From: Saururus chinensis
Taxonomy: Eukaryota > Streptophyta > Magnoliopsida > Piperales > Saururaceae
Reading direction: 5' to 3'
DNA: 64,000 bases
Assembly (NCBI GenBank): GCA_035235625.1
Contig: CP141142.1
Location: forward strand, 42,201,644-42,265,643
The notes under the pieces were generated by a model. That model saw only the letters and a program-made list of their open reading frames with translations, was not told where the DNA came from and searched no databases. How positions within the stretch are numbered: position 1 is the first letter of the stretch; every line of letters starts with the position of its first letter. The position numbers and the translations under genes are program-made. Shown one piece after another: positions 20,560-32,630 of this stretch.

Positions 20560-21478
20560 TCTTAACTAGGCAATGGTTTTGGCTGCCAATCCTGCCGCTG
20601 ACACCACCATCATCATGAACTCACCAGCAATCTTACATGGATTATGAGGTAGGAGACTTTAAATTCATAATTTCATGATAGTATACTTTAAATTATTAGC
20701 AACATACTAGGTTTATGATGATTTAAGGCCTTGTATGTTAAATAATGATCTATTGTATGATGTAAGAGGGAAAAGTATTGAAATACAATATGTTTGATTA
20801 TGCAAATGACATACATGTAAGCTTTAAGTACGTTTTATGTTTGAGGACCATGTATATGCTAGTATTGTAACTAAGGAGTATGAGGATGAGCTTTATGATG
20901 AATTATCGGTATGTGATGCATATGAATGATGGATGTGTATATGTGTTGGACAAATGTATGTGTGATGGACATAAGTATGGGTGATGGACATGTGTTTGTA
21001 CAATTGAATGTAAGTGGTGACAGAGGGTTTTATATGGATTTCGTAGTGGATCGGTATCAGTATGTCGGATGTCGATGACTGTGAGTTTGGTGAGCAAAGA
21101 TTGGATTAGATTGGTTTGGTTGAGATCATATGTAAGGGTTTATTAAGCGAACAAACTTAGGGTTTGGAGTGTTTTAGGGGATTGTAAGATAGTAAGATTT
21201 GACATCATAGTTATACAAGCATAATGTTTATATTATGAATTCGAACATAAGAATAATAAGTAAGGTTTTAGAAAGAGTTTGGTGACTAGAGTTAAATCAT
21301 ATGGGGGGATGTCGTGAAATATAAAATTATCTAAGGATATGTTGTATGGTAAGTTATGGTTAGGAGATAGATGGGTTAAGAGAAGTATGTTGCCCTAATG
21401 AACTTGAGTTTTGGAATAGGTTCAACTTTGGGTTGGTCACTATAAGACTATAAAACTAAAGGTTTTCATAACATAATT
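20560..21478 (+). mobile_element. G-family LTR fragment (middle part, copy G1)
   Basis: It aligns in order with 23075-24480 of the G2 LTR: GGCAATGGTTTTGGCTGCCAAT, ACCATCATCATG, GAGGTAGGAGACTTTAAA, ATGATGTAAGAGG, GCCCTAATGAACTTGAG, GGCATAATT / CATAATT. It lacks the expanded GCTAG hairpin array of G2. It stops exactly where the G2 LTR starts (21479), consistent with G2 having inserted into it. Confidence 0.72.
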
Positions 21479-23339
21479 TGTAAGGTCCCTGATTTTTCTA
21501 CGATTTTCTGTAATTTTTAGCTATTTTTTGGTCATTTTCAGCAATAAAATGTGACGCTTCGGTGTATTTGTATATATACCTCATATTTTTACCCATAGAG
21601 CTGGGTGTGGGGCTTAGTTGTGGGCTGTAGGTCGCACTGCGCGTTTACGGCATGAATTTTGGAGGTACAATGCGTAACCAGGAGGTTAACGCATATTAGG
21701 GACATAAATGTAAAAATAAAAAAGAGTGAATACTAAAATCGGCGTAAAAGCCGATCCAGTAAGTTTCGTTCCAGAAACTTACTGAAGAAAATTTTGACAT
21801 CTAGAGAGATGGAGTGAAAACCCGAGCCTATTTTCGTTCGCTCCGTTCTCCCTCCTTCATTGTCTGATTCTGCTGATTCTTATCAGGATCTTCTTCGCCT
21901 CACCGCCATGAGTCTGTAGGTACTGGCTATGACCACCGCCATGGCCTCTTCGCTCCTCCACGAGGTTACTGAACTTTTCTTCGGTTTTTCTCTCCTTCAA
22001 ATCCCGTTTTTGAGCCATGGGGGTGTGATTTTGATGTCGTTTGTGGCCGCCCTCAACTAGACTTATGTTTGGTTGGCCACTAAGAACCCATAGGCGCTGG
22101 CTAGAGCCACCGCCATGCTTTCTTCGCTCCACTGTGAGCTACCGGTACTTTGGTCGGGTTTTGGTCAAATTTTCCTATGATTGTCCGTGGTTTTTTTAGA
22201 CGCCGGTGTGTTTCCGGTCATCGTCCAACCACCGGATGGACTCCATCGAACCTACCTCGACCTAGTGTCGGTAGGGGGTTGCCGTTTCCAACCCCACTTC
22301 ACCCTATTGACTTGCTCCTCCCGATTAGACGCTTTGGGTGCGTCTCGGGTCATTGCCATCGGCGAGCAGTGTGCCATTTGGCCATCGTGGGCTCTGCCCC
22401 GGCTTGGTGACAGTGAGGGTCAGTCCCACTTGGCCAATTGCACCTTGGCTCGAAATGGGCCATTTGCCCTATACTGGGTGAGATGCATAGCTGCCCACAC
22501 CAAGTGTATTGGTTGTGGGTGACGATCGGCGATGTCGCCGCTTTGATCGGTCACCACCTCCTGGCCATAGCTCAGTTGCCCTTTTGTGGGCCTTGGGCCG
22601 CTATCCGACCCATCTCCCCCTAGAGTGGTCCTTGTTGTCCGCATGTGCATGTGGCCATGCATGCGTTCTTGGGTTTAGGCGCCATATTTGTGCTGCCTGA
22701 CCGTCATATGGCTTTGTCAGCATTTGAGTTGACCATTAGAGCATCCACCACCTCTCCTTTGTCCTCAAGCATTGCCCCACGCTCTCTGCCTGTATGTGGG
22801 CCCTTGTTGATGCGAAATCATCGCCGTTGGGTGCTGTCCACGGCTGATTTTGATGTCTTGTGGCCGGCTGAGTACATCTTAGTCACTGGCTGATCTTCAG
22901 TGAGTACACCCTCGACATCTGGTAGCACCTCCACTTATGTTGGCATGACATTTCTCCTAGCCTCCCTAGTGTGCCATCGTGGATCACGGATTTTGCCGTA
23001 TTGATTTCTGACACCCCTTTGGCCGTGAGTAGTTCCGGTGCTTCCTAAAATTCCCAGGACAGTAGCTCTCTCAGCCAGGCAACGGTTTTAACCGCCAATT
23101 GTGCCGCCAACGCCGCCACCATCATGTGCTCGCCATTAAACGTCATGATTACAAGGTAGGGGAGTTTTGAACTCGTAATTTCCTGATAGCATGCTTTGAA
23201 TGAGTAGCAGCATGCTAGGACTATATGATTGAATGCTATGGATGTTAGCTTATGATCCATTTGCATGATGTAAGAGGATGAATTATGCCATGTTGAAATG
23301 CATATGACATGCATGTTGGCTGTAAGTATGTTGGATGCA

Positions 23340-23945
23340 TATATGTGCTAGTGATGGCTAGCGTGTTTGTTGGTAAGCTTCGTATGTTGATTGAGTACGT
23401 GCTAGTGACGATTAGTGTGTTTGTAGGTAAGCTTCGCATGTTGATTATGTGCTAGTGATGGCTAGTGTGTTTGTTGGTAAGCTTCGTATGTGTGTGTATG
23501 TGATAGTGATGGCTAGCGTGTATGTTTGAAGTATGGATGGATTATGCATGTGCTAGTGATGGCTAGCGTGCTTGTTTGAAGTATGTATGAATGTGTATGT
23601 ATGTGCTCGTGATGACTAGCATGTATGTTTAAAGTATGTATGAATTATGCATGTGCTAGTGATGGCTAGCGTGCATGTTTAAAGTATGTATGAATTATGC
23701 ATGTGCTAGTGATGGCTAGCGTGCATGTTTAAAGTATGTATGAATTATGCATGTGCTAGTTATGGCTAGCGTGCATGTTTGAAGTATGTATGGATTATGC
23801 ATGTTCTAGTGATGGCTAGCGTGCATGTTTGAAATATGTATAGATGTGTATGTATGTGCTAGTGATGGCTAGCGTGTATGTTTGAAGTATGGATAAATGT
23901 GTATGTATGCGCTAGTGATGGCTAGTGAGCATGTTTGTAAGCTAC
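23340..23945 (+). repeat. tandem array of about 52-bp units (12 copies) in G2 LTR
   Basis: Units contain GCTAGTGATGGCTAGC (stem GCTAG/CTAGC, loop TGATGG) separated by GTATGT-rich spacers. Twelve copies are visible, some with one-base changes in the stem (GATAG, GCTCG, CTAGT). The reverse-strand G fragment (28425-28500) retains two. Confidence 0.88.
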
Positions 23946-24685
23946 ATATGTATGATAGTATGTGTATGTTATACATATGTGTGATAGACATACATATGTA
24001 TGATGGCTATTTGCCTATGCTATGGATATGTGTATGTGTATGTGGGTAGAGGTATGAGCTATGGATGGTAAGAAGTGTCAGTGTTTGGTATGGATTTGTA
24101 TATGGATGTGTAAGCGTATGACAGATAACAGAGGATATAACTATGACGGGCGAGGATTGTTAGACAGTAAGAGTGTTCATAATTGTACAAGCATAACACA
24201 CATATTATGAAGTGAAAAGTAAGCATAATAAGTGAGGTGTTAGTAAGAGGGTATAACTGGGTTTGATTCTGAGGAGCTTAGTCTGAGGACTTACGAGTAA
24301 GATGTTTTGGCCATAAGGTGTATGGTGGAGATTGTAAGACCATAAGGATTTTGGTGTACTGTGTGTTATGTTGTAAGATGGATGGGTTACATGAAGTCTA
24401 CTGCCCTGATGAACTAGGGTTTCGATTGAGCTCAGCTTTGGTTTGATCTGTCGAGGACTGTGAGTTTATTTGGCATAATTATACTGTATAATGTAGTTAA
24501 TTCAAGATTGAATTAGAAGAAAGCTAATGATAGTGTTGTGAGTTTGAGACTTGAGGGTTCGACGGATTAAGTTTCATGTTTGAGCTAGCCAATAATGAGT
24601 CGGCTGAGCATTTTCTCATGTCTTGCCATGGTGTTTATCTAGCGGGATGTTGTCTGTGTGTTATTTAGAGCACTTGACATCTGAT

Positions 24686-24894
24686 GCTTTGTTGAGAGCA
24701 ATGTATGTTTATGACCTTGTTTGTGTGCTGTATGAAGCCCAGATGTCTGATGCTCTGTTGAGAGCGAGGTATGTTTCTGATTTGGTCTGTGTGCTGTATA
24801 AGCCCAGATGTTTGATGCTCTATTGAGAGCGACGCATGTTTTCGATTTGGTCTGTGTGTTGTATAAGCCCAGACGTTGATGCTCTATTGAGAGC
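24686..24894 (+). repeat. four GCTCT hairpin units in G2 LTR
   Basis: Units with GCTCT-(G/A)TTG-AGAGC, first one GCTTT, recur about every 60-75 bp with TATGTTT...GTCTGTGTGCTGTATAAGCCCAGATG spacers. The solo LTR at 56825-60015 has a single copy (57933-57946). Confidence 0.82.
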
Positions 24895-24950
24895 GTTGTA
24901 TGATTCCGCTCAAGTGTGGCACTGTATGATTTCTGCCCAAGAGTGGTATT

Positions 24951-25160
24951 GGCACTATAAGACCCATTATGGTGGGCAATTCTATGGCACTATAAGACCT
25001 ATTATGTTGGGCAATTCTATGGCACTATAAGACCCATTATGGTGGGCAATTCTATGGCACTATAAGACCTATTATGTTGGGCAATTCTATGGCACTATAA
25101 GACCTATTATGTTGGGCAATTCTATGGCACTATAAGACCCATTATGGTGGGCAACTGTAT
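24951..25160 (+). repeat. 35-bp tandem repeat, 6 copies, in G2 LTR
   Basis: Unit GGCACTATAAGACC(C/T)ATTATG(G/T)TGGGCAATTCTAT repeated six times with exact 35-bp spacing. CCCA/TGGG and the CCTA/TGGG variant stay pairable around ATTATG-type loops. Confidence 0.92.
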
Positions 25161-26360
25161 GACCCCTTATGTGTGGGTGTATGTTTGCGCGCTCAGGTAA
25201 GTAGTATCATGGATCTGCTCTTAACTATTTGATCTAGTGCCCTATGAGCATTAGTGTGTGTTACCTTCGAAAAAGTCCATGACATCTAGTCACTCCCCAG
25301 AGGTTAAGGCGATGCCCCAGTGACATTCTCTTCTATTTCAACGCTAGAGCTTATTAGTTGTAATGAGCTTCAGTGGTCGATAGTATGAGTATGTGTACGA
25401 CTGTAAGAGTATGAGTATGACCGTAAGAGTATAAGTATGAGTATGAGTAAGATTATAAGCGTATGATTCTGAGTAAGATTGTAAGTGTAAGACTGTACGA
25501 GTAAGTATATGATTATATGAGTAAGGTCGTACAAGTATGTGTAAGTTATATGAGTATGCATATGATGGTACAAGTAAGTTTGTAAGACCCTGGATAGGGT
25601 GTTTGTGTAAGTTTAATTGATGGTATGATTTTGGCATGATGGTGCATTTGGTATGATTTTGGCACGATGGTGCATTTGGTATGATTTTGGTACGAATGTG
25701 CATTAGGTATGACTGTATGCATATGAGCATGATTATGATACGCTTGTTTGTTCATGTTTGAGTTGCATGGATGCATCTATATATGGATTTACTGAGTTCA
25801 CTGTTTAGAACTCCCCTGCTGAGTATTTTCCTACTGAGTATGAAAGTACTCATTACCCTACTTTTTAGCCCTGTCGTACGGGAGGTTTTTGCAAATTTGT
25901 GCGGAGAGCTCCTGGAGATGGATGCTCGTTTCCTTGGAGGATTGATTCCCTTGGACTCAGGTATACACTTGACTTACTGCGTATCTTTGTGCCACGATCC
26001 GATGTATTGGGTGAGATGAGAAAACAAGTGTTTATATATTCTGAACTTTCATTTAGATTAGACTGTGGACTGTCATGGGACTTGCACTCAGGGATGCCTG
26101 GGAGAGATTTGTATTTAAAGTGTATGATCATAGTAATTTATTCGTATGGTTGTTTTTCGAGTAGTGCCTGTGGATGTTTGGTTTGGCCATACGATGTTTG
26201 ATCAAATGAGTAAAAGTTTGTATGGGAAAATCGATGTGTTATGTTTTAAATTATAAAACTGTTGTCATAGGTTTCATATTTCCCGATTTATAGGAATTAT
26301 ATTACAAAAATTTTCCGTAAATTTTGAGGAAAATATATGAAAAATCGCAGGCATTGCAAT

Positions 26361-26373
26361 TGGTATCAAAGCC
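26361..26373 (+). other. primer-binding site of G2
   Basis: TGGTATCAAAGCC two bases after the LTR end. It matches the initiator tRNA-Met site of plant gypsy elements with one change. Confidence 0.8.
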
Positions 26374-26499
26374 TAGGCAATCTGACTACAAGTTCATAAT
26401 AATCGCAAGTCTAGAATCGTGGCATGTAAGAGTAAGTTGAGATTTGGTTTGGAATGGGTCAAGGTAAATGTTTTCCCTTGATTCCATTTGTTTCTGCAG

Positions 26500-26800
26500 T
26501 TGGGCAGAGTTGAGCTAAATTGCCTCCGCCGCCAAGAGATTTGGTCGGTTAGATCGCACGTTTATTGGCTAAGGAGAGCCATTGGCTGCTTTTGAGTGTG
26601 TTTAGTTTTGGAAAGGTTGGCTAGAACCTTAAGGAATGTTAAAAGAGCCAGATGCTGCTCGTGTTGAATTGAGATTACGAAGCACCTCATTGAGGTTTTG
26701 TAAGCTCCGAATGACCGGAGAGTGGTTATGGCCACTTACGTTCTGACTAGTGAAAATATGTTAAAACGCATCATTCCTTTTTGGTCAGCTTGTGGCCTAG
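26500..26800 (+). pseudogene. gag remnant of G2
   Basis: Frame-shifted and stop-ridden remains of a gypsy capsid gene. The best match is NDRRVVMATYVLT at about 26708-26750 (compare the 'DEEKVRLATYML' segment of intact gags). No continuous frame remains. Confidence 0.55.
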
Positions 26801-27061
26801 ATGGAGTACAGTTATGTGACCTTCGTTGTCGGAAGGTTTTGAAATCCCTTTTTGCTAGAGGCAAGAGAGTTTGTGAGTGGTGGAGTTGAGACTCTTTGCA
26901 CCTCCTTCCAGAGATTCGTGGTTAAGAGGGGTTAAAAGGATGAAATTTTGAGCCTCCAAGATTGTGGACGGCCTTTGAGGTAACTACATCGACACTAGTG
27001 AGTGTGATGGTTACGATTTTGAGGAAGGAGGGTGTGATTTTAGTGTGGTTTTGATGATTGG

Positions 27062-27716
27062 TTGACCGCTCAGAGAGTAGTTGTAAACTGTCATAAGAAA
27101 CAAGTGATGTTTGTGTGCCCTGAAGGTTTGAATGTTGTATCCAGGGTGTTTGAAAATGGTCAGCCCTATATTTTTGGTGAACCGTTAAGGCCAGGCGATG
27201 CACGACTAAAGGTTGCAGAGCCTTTTGGTGGGTTGTTTGAGAAGTTGTCTTAAGGATTTTGTCTAAAAGAGCTAGACATTGTCTGTGATTTTTCGGACAT
27301 GTTCCCTGATATCTTTTTGGATTTCCACCTAAGAGAATGGTGGAGTTCATTGAGTTAGTGCATAGTGCACTCTACCTCTAGGGCATCATGCAGGATGGCC
27401 TACTAGAGTAGAACGAACTCAAGGACGAGTTGGCACAACTTATGATTAAGAGGATTATTTGACCAAGAGTATGATCTTGGGGGTGCATTGAATTTGTTGG
27501 TGAAGAAGTAGGTTGTATCCCTACATTTATGCATCGACTTCGTGTGTTTAATTGAGCGACTTTGAAGAATAAGTATGTTGCTCAGGTTGGATAAATCTTG
27601 GGGGTCATGAAAGGACATTCTGGTTCACCGACATGTTGGACCAAAGTAAGTGAGCTATAGAAGTTCAAATGTGAATTGTTCGGCACTGTGCGAACAGGTT
27701 GAAGTTATCAGGTAAG
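27062..27716 (+). pseudogene. protease / reverse transcriptase N-terminus remnant of G2
   Basis: At 27062-27253 the frame TAQRVVVNCHKKQVMFVCPEG resembles the end of the gypsy aspartic protease (the 'A/DCxxKxVxF' region after the active site). In shifted frames downstream are FPPKRMVEF, ELKDELAQL and IIPRV-like pieces, then an ATLKNKYV piece, which together correspond to the linker and first part of reverse transcriptase ('GLPPEREVEF', 'ELxELKxQL', 'GFIRPS', 'TVKNKYPLP'). Several stops and frameshifts separate them. The sequence stops at about 27717, where an inverted G-family LTR fragment begins, so the catalytic YVDD region is absent. Confidence 0.7.
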
Positions 27717-27719
27717 GGC

Positions 27720-28589
27720 TTCAAAACATGTGAAAATAATTTTATAATTTAAAACGTCACATGTCAATTTCCCCATACAAATTTTGTTCATTCAATCAAA
27801 AATCATACGGCTCAACCAAACATCCTCATGCATTACTTAAAAATAAAAGTACAAAATAAATTGATATGATCATAAACTTTAAATACAAATCTCTCCCAGA
27901 TATCCCTGAGTACAAGTCCCATAGCAGCCCACAGTCTAATCCAAATTACAAGTTTAGAAAACATAAACACCTTATTTCTCATCCCACCCAATACATCAGA
28001 TCATGACACAAAATAATACTCAGAGTGAGTCAAGGATATACCTGAGTTAAAGGGAATCAATCCACTCAAGGAAACAATTGTCCGTCTTTAGAAGCTCTCT
28101 ATCACAAATCTACAAAAGCTTTCCAACTAACGGGGCTAAAAAGGGGTAAATTAGTATTTTTATACTCAATAGGAATATTCCTAGTAGATGAGTTCTAAAT
28201 AGTAAACTCAGTAAGTTCAACTTACATTTGTTTTCTGTCGTACACTTACACATCCACATCCAACTCCATACTAAACCCTCTGTCACCTCTCACGTCCATC
28301 GCCCATACATATGCCCATACACATACACATATCTATCACATAGGCATATAGTCATCATACATACGTATGTTCATGACATATATGTATTACATATACATAC
28401 TTTCATACATAACTTACCAACATAATCGCTAGCCATCACTAGCACACATAATTCACATACGTAACTACCCAACATACTTGCTAGCCATCACTAGCACACA
28501 CATTCCACATACATCAAACATACTTATAGCTCACATGTATGTCATATGTATTTCAACATAGCATAATTTATCCTCTCACATCATGCAAA
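27720..28589 (-). mobile_element. G-family LTR fragment, inverted
   Basis: Reverse complement of the G2 LTR 3' third (26265 back to about 25800) joined to a piece equivalent to about 24100-23250. Shared blocks are CCATACAAA, ACAAATCTCTCCCAG, ATCCCTGAGT, CACCCAATACATC, TATACCTGAGT, GCTAGCCATCACTAGC (twice) and TCACATCATGCAAA. Both ends and the middle are missing. Confidence 0.78.
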
Positions 28590-29156
28590 CAACTTCTGCT
28601 ATTTGAGGGAAGGTTATGCGTGCCCAACAATGAAGAATTGAAGGAGATATTGTCTGAAGCTCATAATTCCATATATTCTATTCATCGAGGGAGCACAAAG
28701 ATGTACCAAGACCTAAAGCGTGGCTTTTGGTGGAATGACATAAAATGAGATATTGCCTCCTTTGTCCCAACAAGTCAAAGTAGAACATAGAAGACCAGGA
28801 TGAATACCACAACCATTACTAACACCAGAGTGAAAGTGGAAAAACATTGCTATAGATTTTGCCATGGGGTTGCCAAAGACACTGAAGGAAAATGATGCAG
28901 TTTGGGTAATTGTTGATAGACTTGCAAAGTCGGCCAATTTCTTAGCTATTAAGACAAATGCCTCTCTAGATTCATAGGCTACTCTTTATGTCAAGGAAAT
29001 TGTTCGACTACATGGAGTACCAGTGTCGATTGTATCAGATCGAGACTCTAGATTTACATTAGGGTTTTGGCAAAGTTTTTAAAAGGCAATGGGCTCTTCT
29101 ACTCACTTTAGCACTACCTTCCACCCTTAGACTGACGGTCAATCAAAAAGAACCAT
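28590..29156 (+). pseudogene. integrase of chromovirus B, first part, dead
   Basis: From LLLFEGRLCVPNNEELKEIL the sequence follows a gypsy integrase: the His-bearing half of the HHCC zinc-binding region (EAHNSIYSIHRG, DLKRGFWW), then core pieces AMDFAMGLPKT (first catalytic Asp), [31 protein letters not shown] (second Asp) and TDGQSKRTI. The catalytic Glu expected in 'GQSERT' is Lys. Stops interrupt it at about 28746, 28975, 29079 and 29129. The sequence breaks at about 29157 and resumes at 33642 (ACVLDWGGDW), with about eight codons missing at the junction. Between them lies the truncated A element. Confidence 0.85.
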
Positions 29157-30119
29157 TTCCTCGCGATTAGAATGACTACTCCTTTGGATGTCTTGGCTGC
29201 TCTATATTTGAGGGAGATCGTGCGGTTACATGGGATTCCAGTATCTATTGTCTCTGATCGTGACCCGCGGTTCACTTCGAGGTTTTGGCAGAGCTTTCAG
29301 GGTGCTTTGGGCACATCTTTGCATCTTAGCTCCGCTTACCATCCTCAGACGGACGGACAGTCCGAAAGGACCATTCAGACGCTTGAGGACATGCTTCGGG
29401 CTTGTATCCTTGAGTGGAAAGGAAGTTGGGAGCAACATTTGCCGCTGATTGAGTTTTCTTATAATAATAGCTACCAAGCGAGCATCCGGATGGCACCTTT
29501 CGAGGCGCTTTATGGGCGTCCTTGCCGATCACCGTTGTGTTGGAATGAGGTTGGAGATCACCTTCTCACTGGCCCAGACCTTATTCAGCAGTCAGTGGAG
29601 AAGATACGCCTTATCCGGGAGAGGTTGCAGGCAGCTCAGAGCCGTCAGAAGAGTTATGCCGATAGGCGACGGCGGGAGTTGGAGTTTGGTGTTGGTGATC
29701 ATGTTTTCCTTAAGATCTCTCCGACTCGTGGTGTTGTTCAATTTGGACAACGGGGGAAGTTGTCACCTCATTTTATTGGTCCATTCGAGATCTTGGAGCG
29801 GATTGGCGCCACAGCTTATCGGGTTGCACTTCCACCCCGACTGGCCGATATCCATAATGTATTCCACGTCTCACTTCTTCGAAAGTATGAGCCGGATCCC
29901 ACTCATGTCTTGGATTTTGAGCCGTTGGAGCTCCAGGAGAATCTTTCCTACGAGGAGGTACCTATTCAGATTCTTGATCGTAAGGAGAAGGTACTTCGGC
30001 AAAAGGCAATCCCACTCGTGAAGGTGTTGTGGAGGAATCATGGAGTCGAGGAAGCCACGTGGGAAACGGAGGACGAGATCAGAAAGAAGTATCCTCATCT
30101 TTTTGTCGCTGACCTCTAG
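29157..30119 (+). pseudogene. integrase C-terminal part and chromodomain of chromovirus A (5' truncated)
   Basis: The frame is open for more than 315 codons, from FLAIRMTTPLD (29157 onward) to the TAG at 30117-30119. It holds the second catalytic Asp (IVSDRDPRF), the YHPQTDGQSERTI motif with the third acidic residue (Glu), the integrase C-terminal region (FGVGDHVFLKISP ... IGPFEILERIG ... NVFHVSLLRKY) and a chromodomain-like tail (VLWRNHGVEEATWETEDEI). Chromodomains in this position define chromoviruses, and the long LTR fits the Tekay/Del lineage. The zinc finger and first catalytic Asp are missing because the copy is truncated at 29157, so the protein cannot be a working integrase. A PPT and the 3' LTR follow. 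Confidence 0.93.
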
Positions 30120-30144
30120 CGAATTTTGGGGGACCAAAATTCCT

Positions 30145-30157
30145 AAGAGGGGGAGGA
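30145..30157 (+). other. polypurine tract of element A
   Basis: AAGAGGGGGAGGA ends exactly at the LTR start (TGTAAGGACC). Primes plus-strand DNA synthesis. Confidence 0.9.
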
Positions 30158-32167
30158 TGTAAGGACCCTCATCTTTAAAACCGGTTTTGATTTTTATTTA
30201 ATTATGGGTTATCGTGCAATTTACGTGTTTTCTGATCTTATTTCAATGATTTTGTAAATAAATAGAGTTTGTGATGGTTTTAACCAAAATTAACTTCAAT
30301 ATTAGTGGTTTTAAGTGATTTTAAACCAAATGTGAATTTTTGAGATTTTTCAGATTTTTCACTATTTTCCCAAAAATTAGGGTTTTGGCGGGACCCCTGT
30401 GGGCCCCACGGTCGAAAATTTTATTTTTGTGTCAAATGAACCTAGACATATACTTAAGGTCACACAAAAATTTTCAGAATTTTATTAGGCTTAATTCGTG
30501 CTTAAATTTGCAAAATAAACACTTTTAGCCTACTTTTCATATTTACACCCCAAAACTTACCTTTGCCTACCCCAACCCTTACTATAAAAGGGCAAACCTG
30601 AGCCATTTCCATTTTTGGGAATAGGCTAAGGAAGGAGGTCTGGCCTAATCCCCACTTAGGCCCGAATTAGAAGCCGATTAAGGTAAGCTTGCTCTAATTA
30701 AGCACTAATCCATGGCTTTTCTCTTAATTTCTTCTAAATCTACCATTTTCCCCTTGATTCAATTCGTTTTTGACCATCAAAAGCTACTGATTTGTGTTTT
30801 ACTACAAACCCTAACATTCAAAATTTGATTTTTACTACCAACAAGCCCTAGATCTAAGATTTAATTAGGGATTTCTTAAGTAAATCGATTTCCATTGGTG
30901 TTTAATTCAAACTCATTGTATTTTTAAGGATTTCAAGAAGGGTGACTCTTCAATCCGAGCTTAATCAAGTGCTGAGGTAATGGGTCTTCGAAATCTCTGT
31001 TTATCCATGGTAAAACTCTTCATTTTTGGCTTATTTCGAAATGGTTTGCTTGATTTAGTGTGTTAATGGTAAGATTAGAAAATGGAATTATTTAATCCCG
31101 ATTTCTTAGGGTTTTGCATTATTATGGTTTGGTTTGATATTCTGGAAGTCAAGGAGGACTTTTGATGATGATTAGGGTGCTAGATGTGGATTTGAAGTGT
31201 TATCTATGGTGTCTCGGTTTGATTTTGCGAAAGGAAGAAGATGACTGTTCTGCCGTGTTGGCGATCGATCGGCCTTGCAGGGCGATCGATCGGCTGAACT
31301 GAAAACTTCAAAATTTTGCGTGTAACCGATCGAACGGCATGAAGGGCGATCGATCGGCTACACAGGAAATTGTATGTTGTGTGTATGATGCCTATTTTGA
31401 TGATTCCACTTTAGCTTGTCAATTTTATATGAATGTGGAGTGTTTTAAGCTATGTTAGGCTACTGGAAATGCATGCTATTGAGTTTATGGAGTTGAGATA
31501 TATGCTTAGTGATGGTGGAATGACTTATGTTTTGTGGCATGATGTTGGAATCGTTATTTTGAAATTATGAATAGTTGTTTCCCTTTGGTTAAGCATATTT
31601 CAAGAGGGACTACAATCATTGTTGGACAGATTTGTCATGATAAATTGTGATTAATGGTGTGTGAATGTTGGTGAATGCCATGACTCAATGGTGAAATGAG
31701 TGATGTTATAGGTGTTTAGCCTTTGTGGTTGAGTTTTGAATTTAACTATGATTTCAACGATTCTTCTACTATGATTTCCGCTGGAATTCATGTTTAGGTA
31801 GAAATTCACATGTGTAGTGTGGTGGTGAGTTGATTTTCAAGCATGTTAATATGCATCATGTGAAAGGCTTCTACTAGTTACACACACACATGTGGGGGTT
31901 AAATGATGATGTTGAAGCTTAATATCGTGATTATGAATGATGCATTAGGGGCTGGTGAGAGCACTTATCATGATTAGGGTTCATGTATGCTTTGCCCACG
32001 CATGTACCATGTTGCACGCATCATGAAAATGGATTTCCAATTGAGGCTTCATCGTGATTAATCGAATTTGACCGATTGGATGCAATGTGATGGAATTGTG
32101 TGCCGGGTTTATCGGTCGTGGATTAATCGCAAGTTGATTGGTCCGAAAGGACATATTTTGATTTGAA

Positions 32168-32533
32168 GTTCCTGTGTGGAACGATTTGGAGTTCCTGTGT
32201 GGAACGAGTGCACTCCCTGGGTTGAGTCTTGTTTAATGGAATAATGTGGGGACGAGTTGTGTACTTGTCTTGCGGATACGTGAGAATATTTTTATGTGTG
32301 TCATCTGGACCCTGAGAATCCAGTGTGGTATGCCGTGTGCACCCCGCTACCACGTGTTTTAGGGTTCTCTGTGTGAGAACTCGGGCTCTTCCCTCCGCAG
32401 GAGATGTCCCTGGGCGAACACCCATGCTCTAGATTCTCTGTGTGAGAATGGGACATCCTTGGCCAGGATCGTCTGTGGCGAGCAGTATTAGGGATTGACA
32501 ACCCCGATCTTTCTTGAATTCTTGTGTAGAATT
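32168..32533 (+). repeat. series of five TGTGT-loop hairpins in A LTR
   Basis: GTTCC/GGAAC at 32168-32182 and 32191-32205, GTTCTC/GAGAAC at 32364-32380, ATTCTC/GAGAAT at 32433-32449, AATTCT/AGAATT at 32517-32533, each around TGTGT. All five stems are perfect here. Confidence 0.88.
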
Positions 32534-32630
32534 TTGCACCATGACACGCCTTTGTGGCCTTGTCTATGCTCCCGTCTGTGTGACGTCAATGTGTGATTAC
32601 TCCTTGATGGAGGTTGATTGTGATAACATT

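Larger units (their letters stand above)
21479..26358 (+). mobile_element. 5' LTR of gypsy element G2 (about 4.9 kb)
   Basis: The start is TGTAAGGTCCCTGATTTTTC and the end is GCAGGCATTGCA, followed at once by a tRNA-Met primer-binding site (26361) and decayed gag/pol. The LTR is unusually long because of three internal tandem arrays (23340-23945, 24686-24894, 24951-25160). The related solo LTR at 56825-60015 has single copies of at least two of these units and is 1.7 kb shorter. A GC-rich region (22150-22900) has several overlapping open frames but no recognisable protein. A TGAGTA/TACTCA stem-loop lies at 25835-25852. Confidence 0.85.

Noticed and set aside
22150..22900. Cluster of overlapping open frames (up to 113 codons)
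   Set aside because: GC-rich part of the G2 LTR; no family similarity and frames overlap each other on both strands.
23340..25160. CRISPR-like appearance of regular repeats
   Set aside because: Spacers are not unique, units are contiguous tandem repeats inside an LTR, and the DNA is a plant nuclear genome.
29172..30119. Treating the 315-codon frame as a host gene
   Set aside because: Integrase core, C-terminal and chromodomain motifs followed by a polypurine tract and LTR show that it is a retrotransposon fragment.
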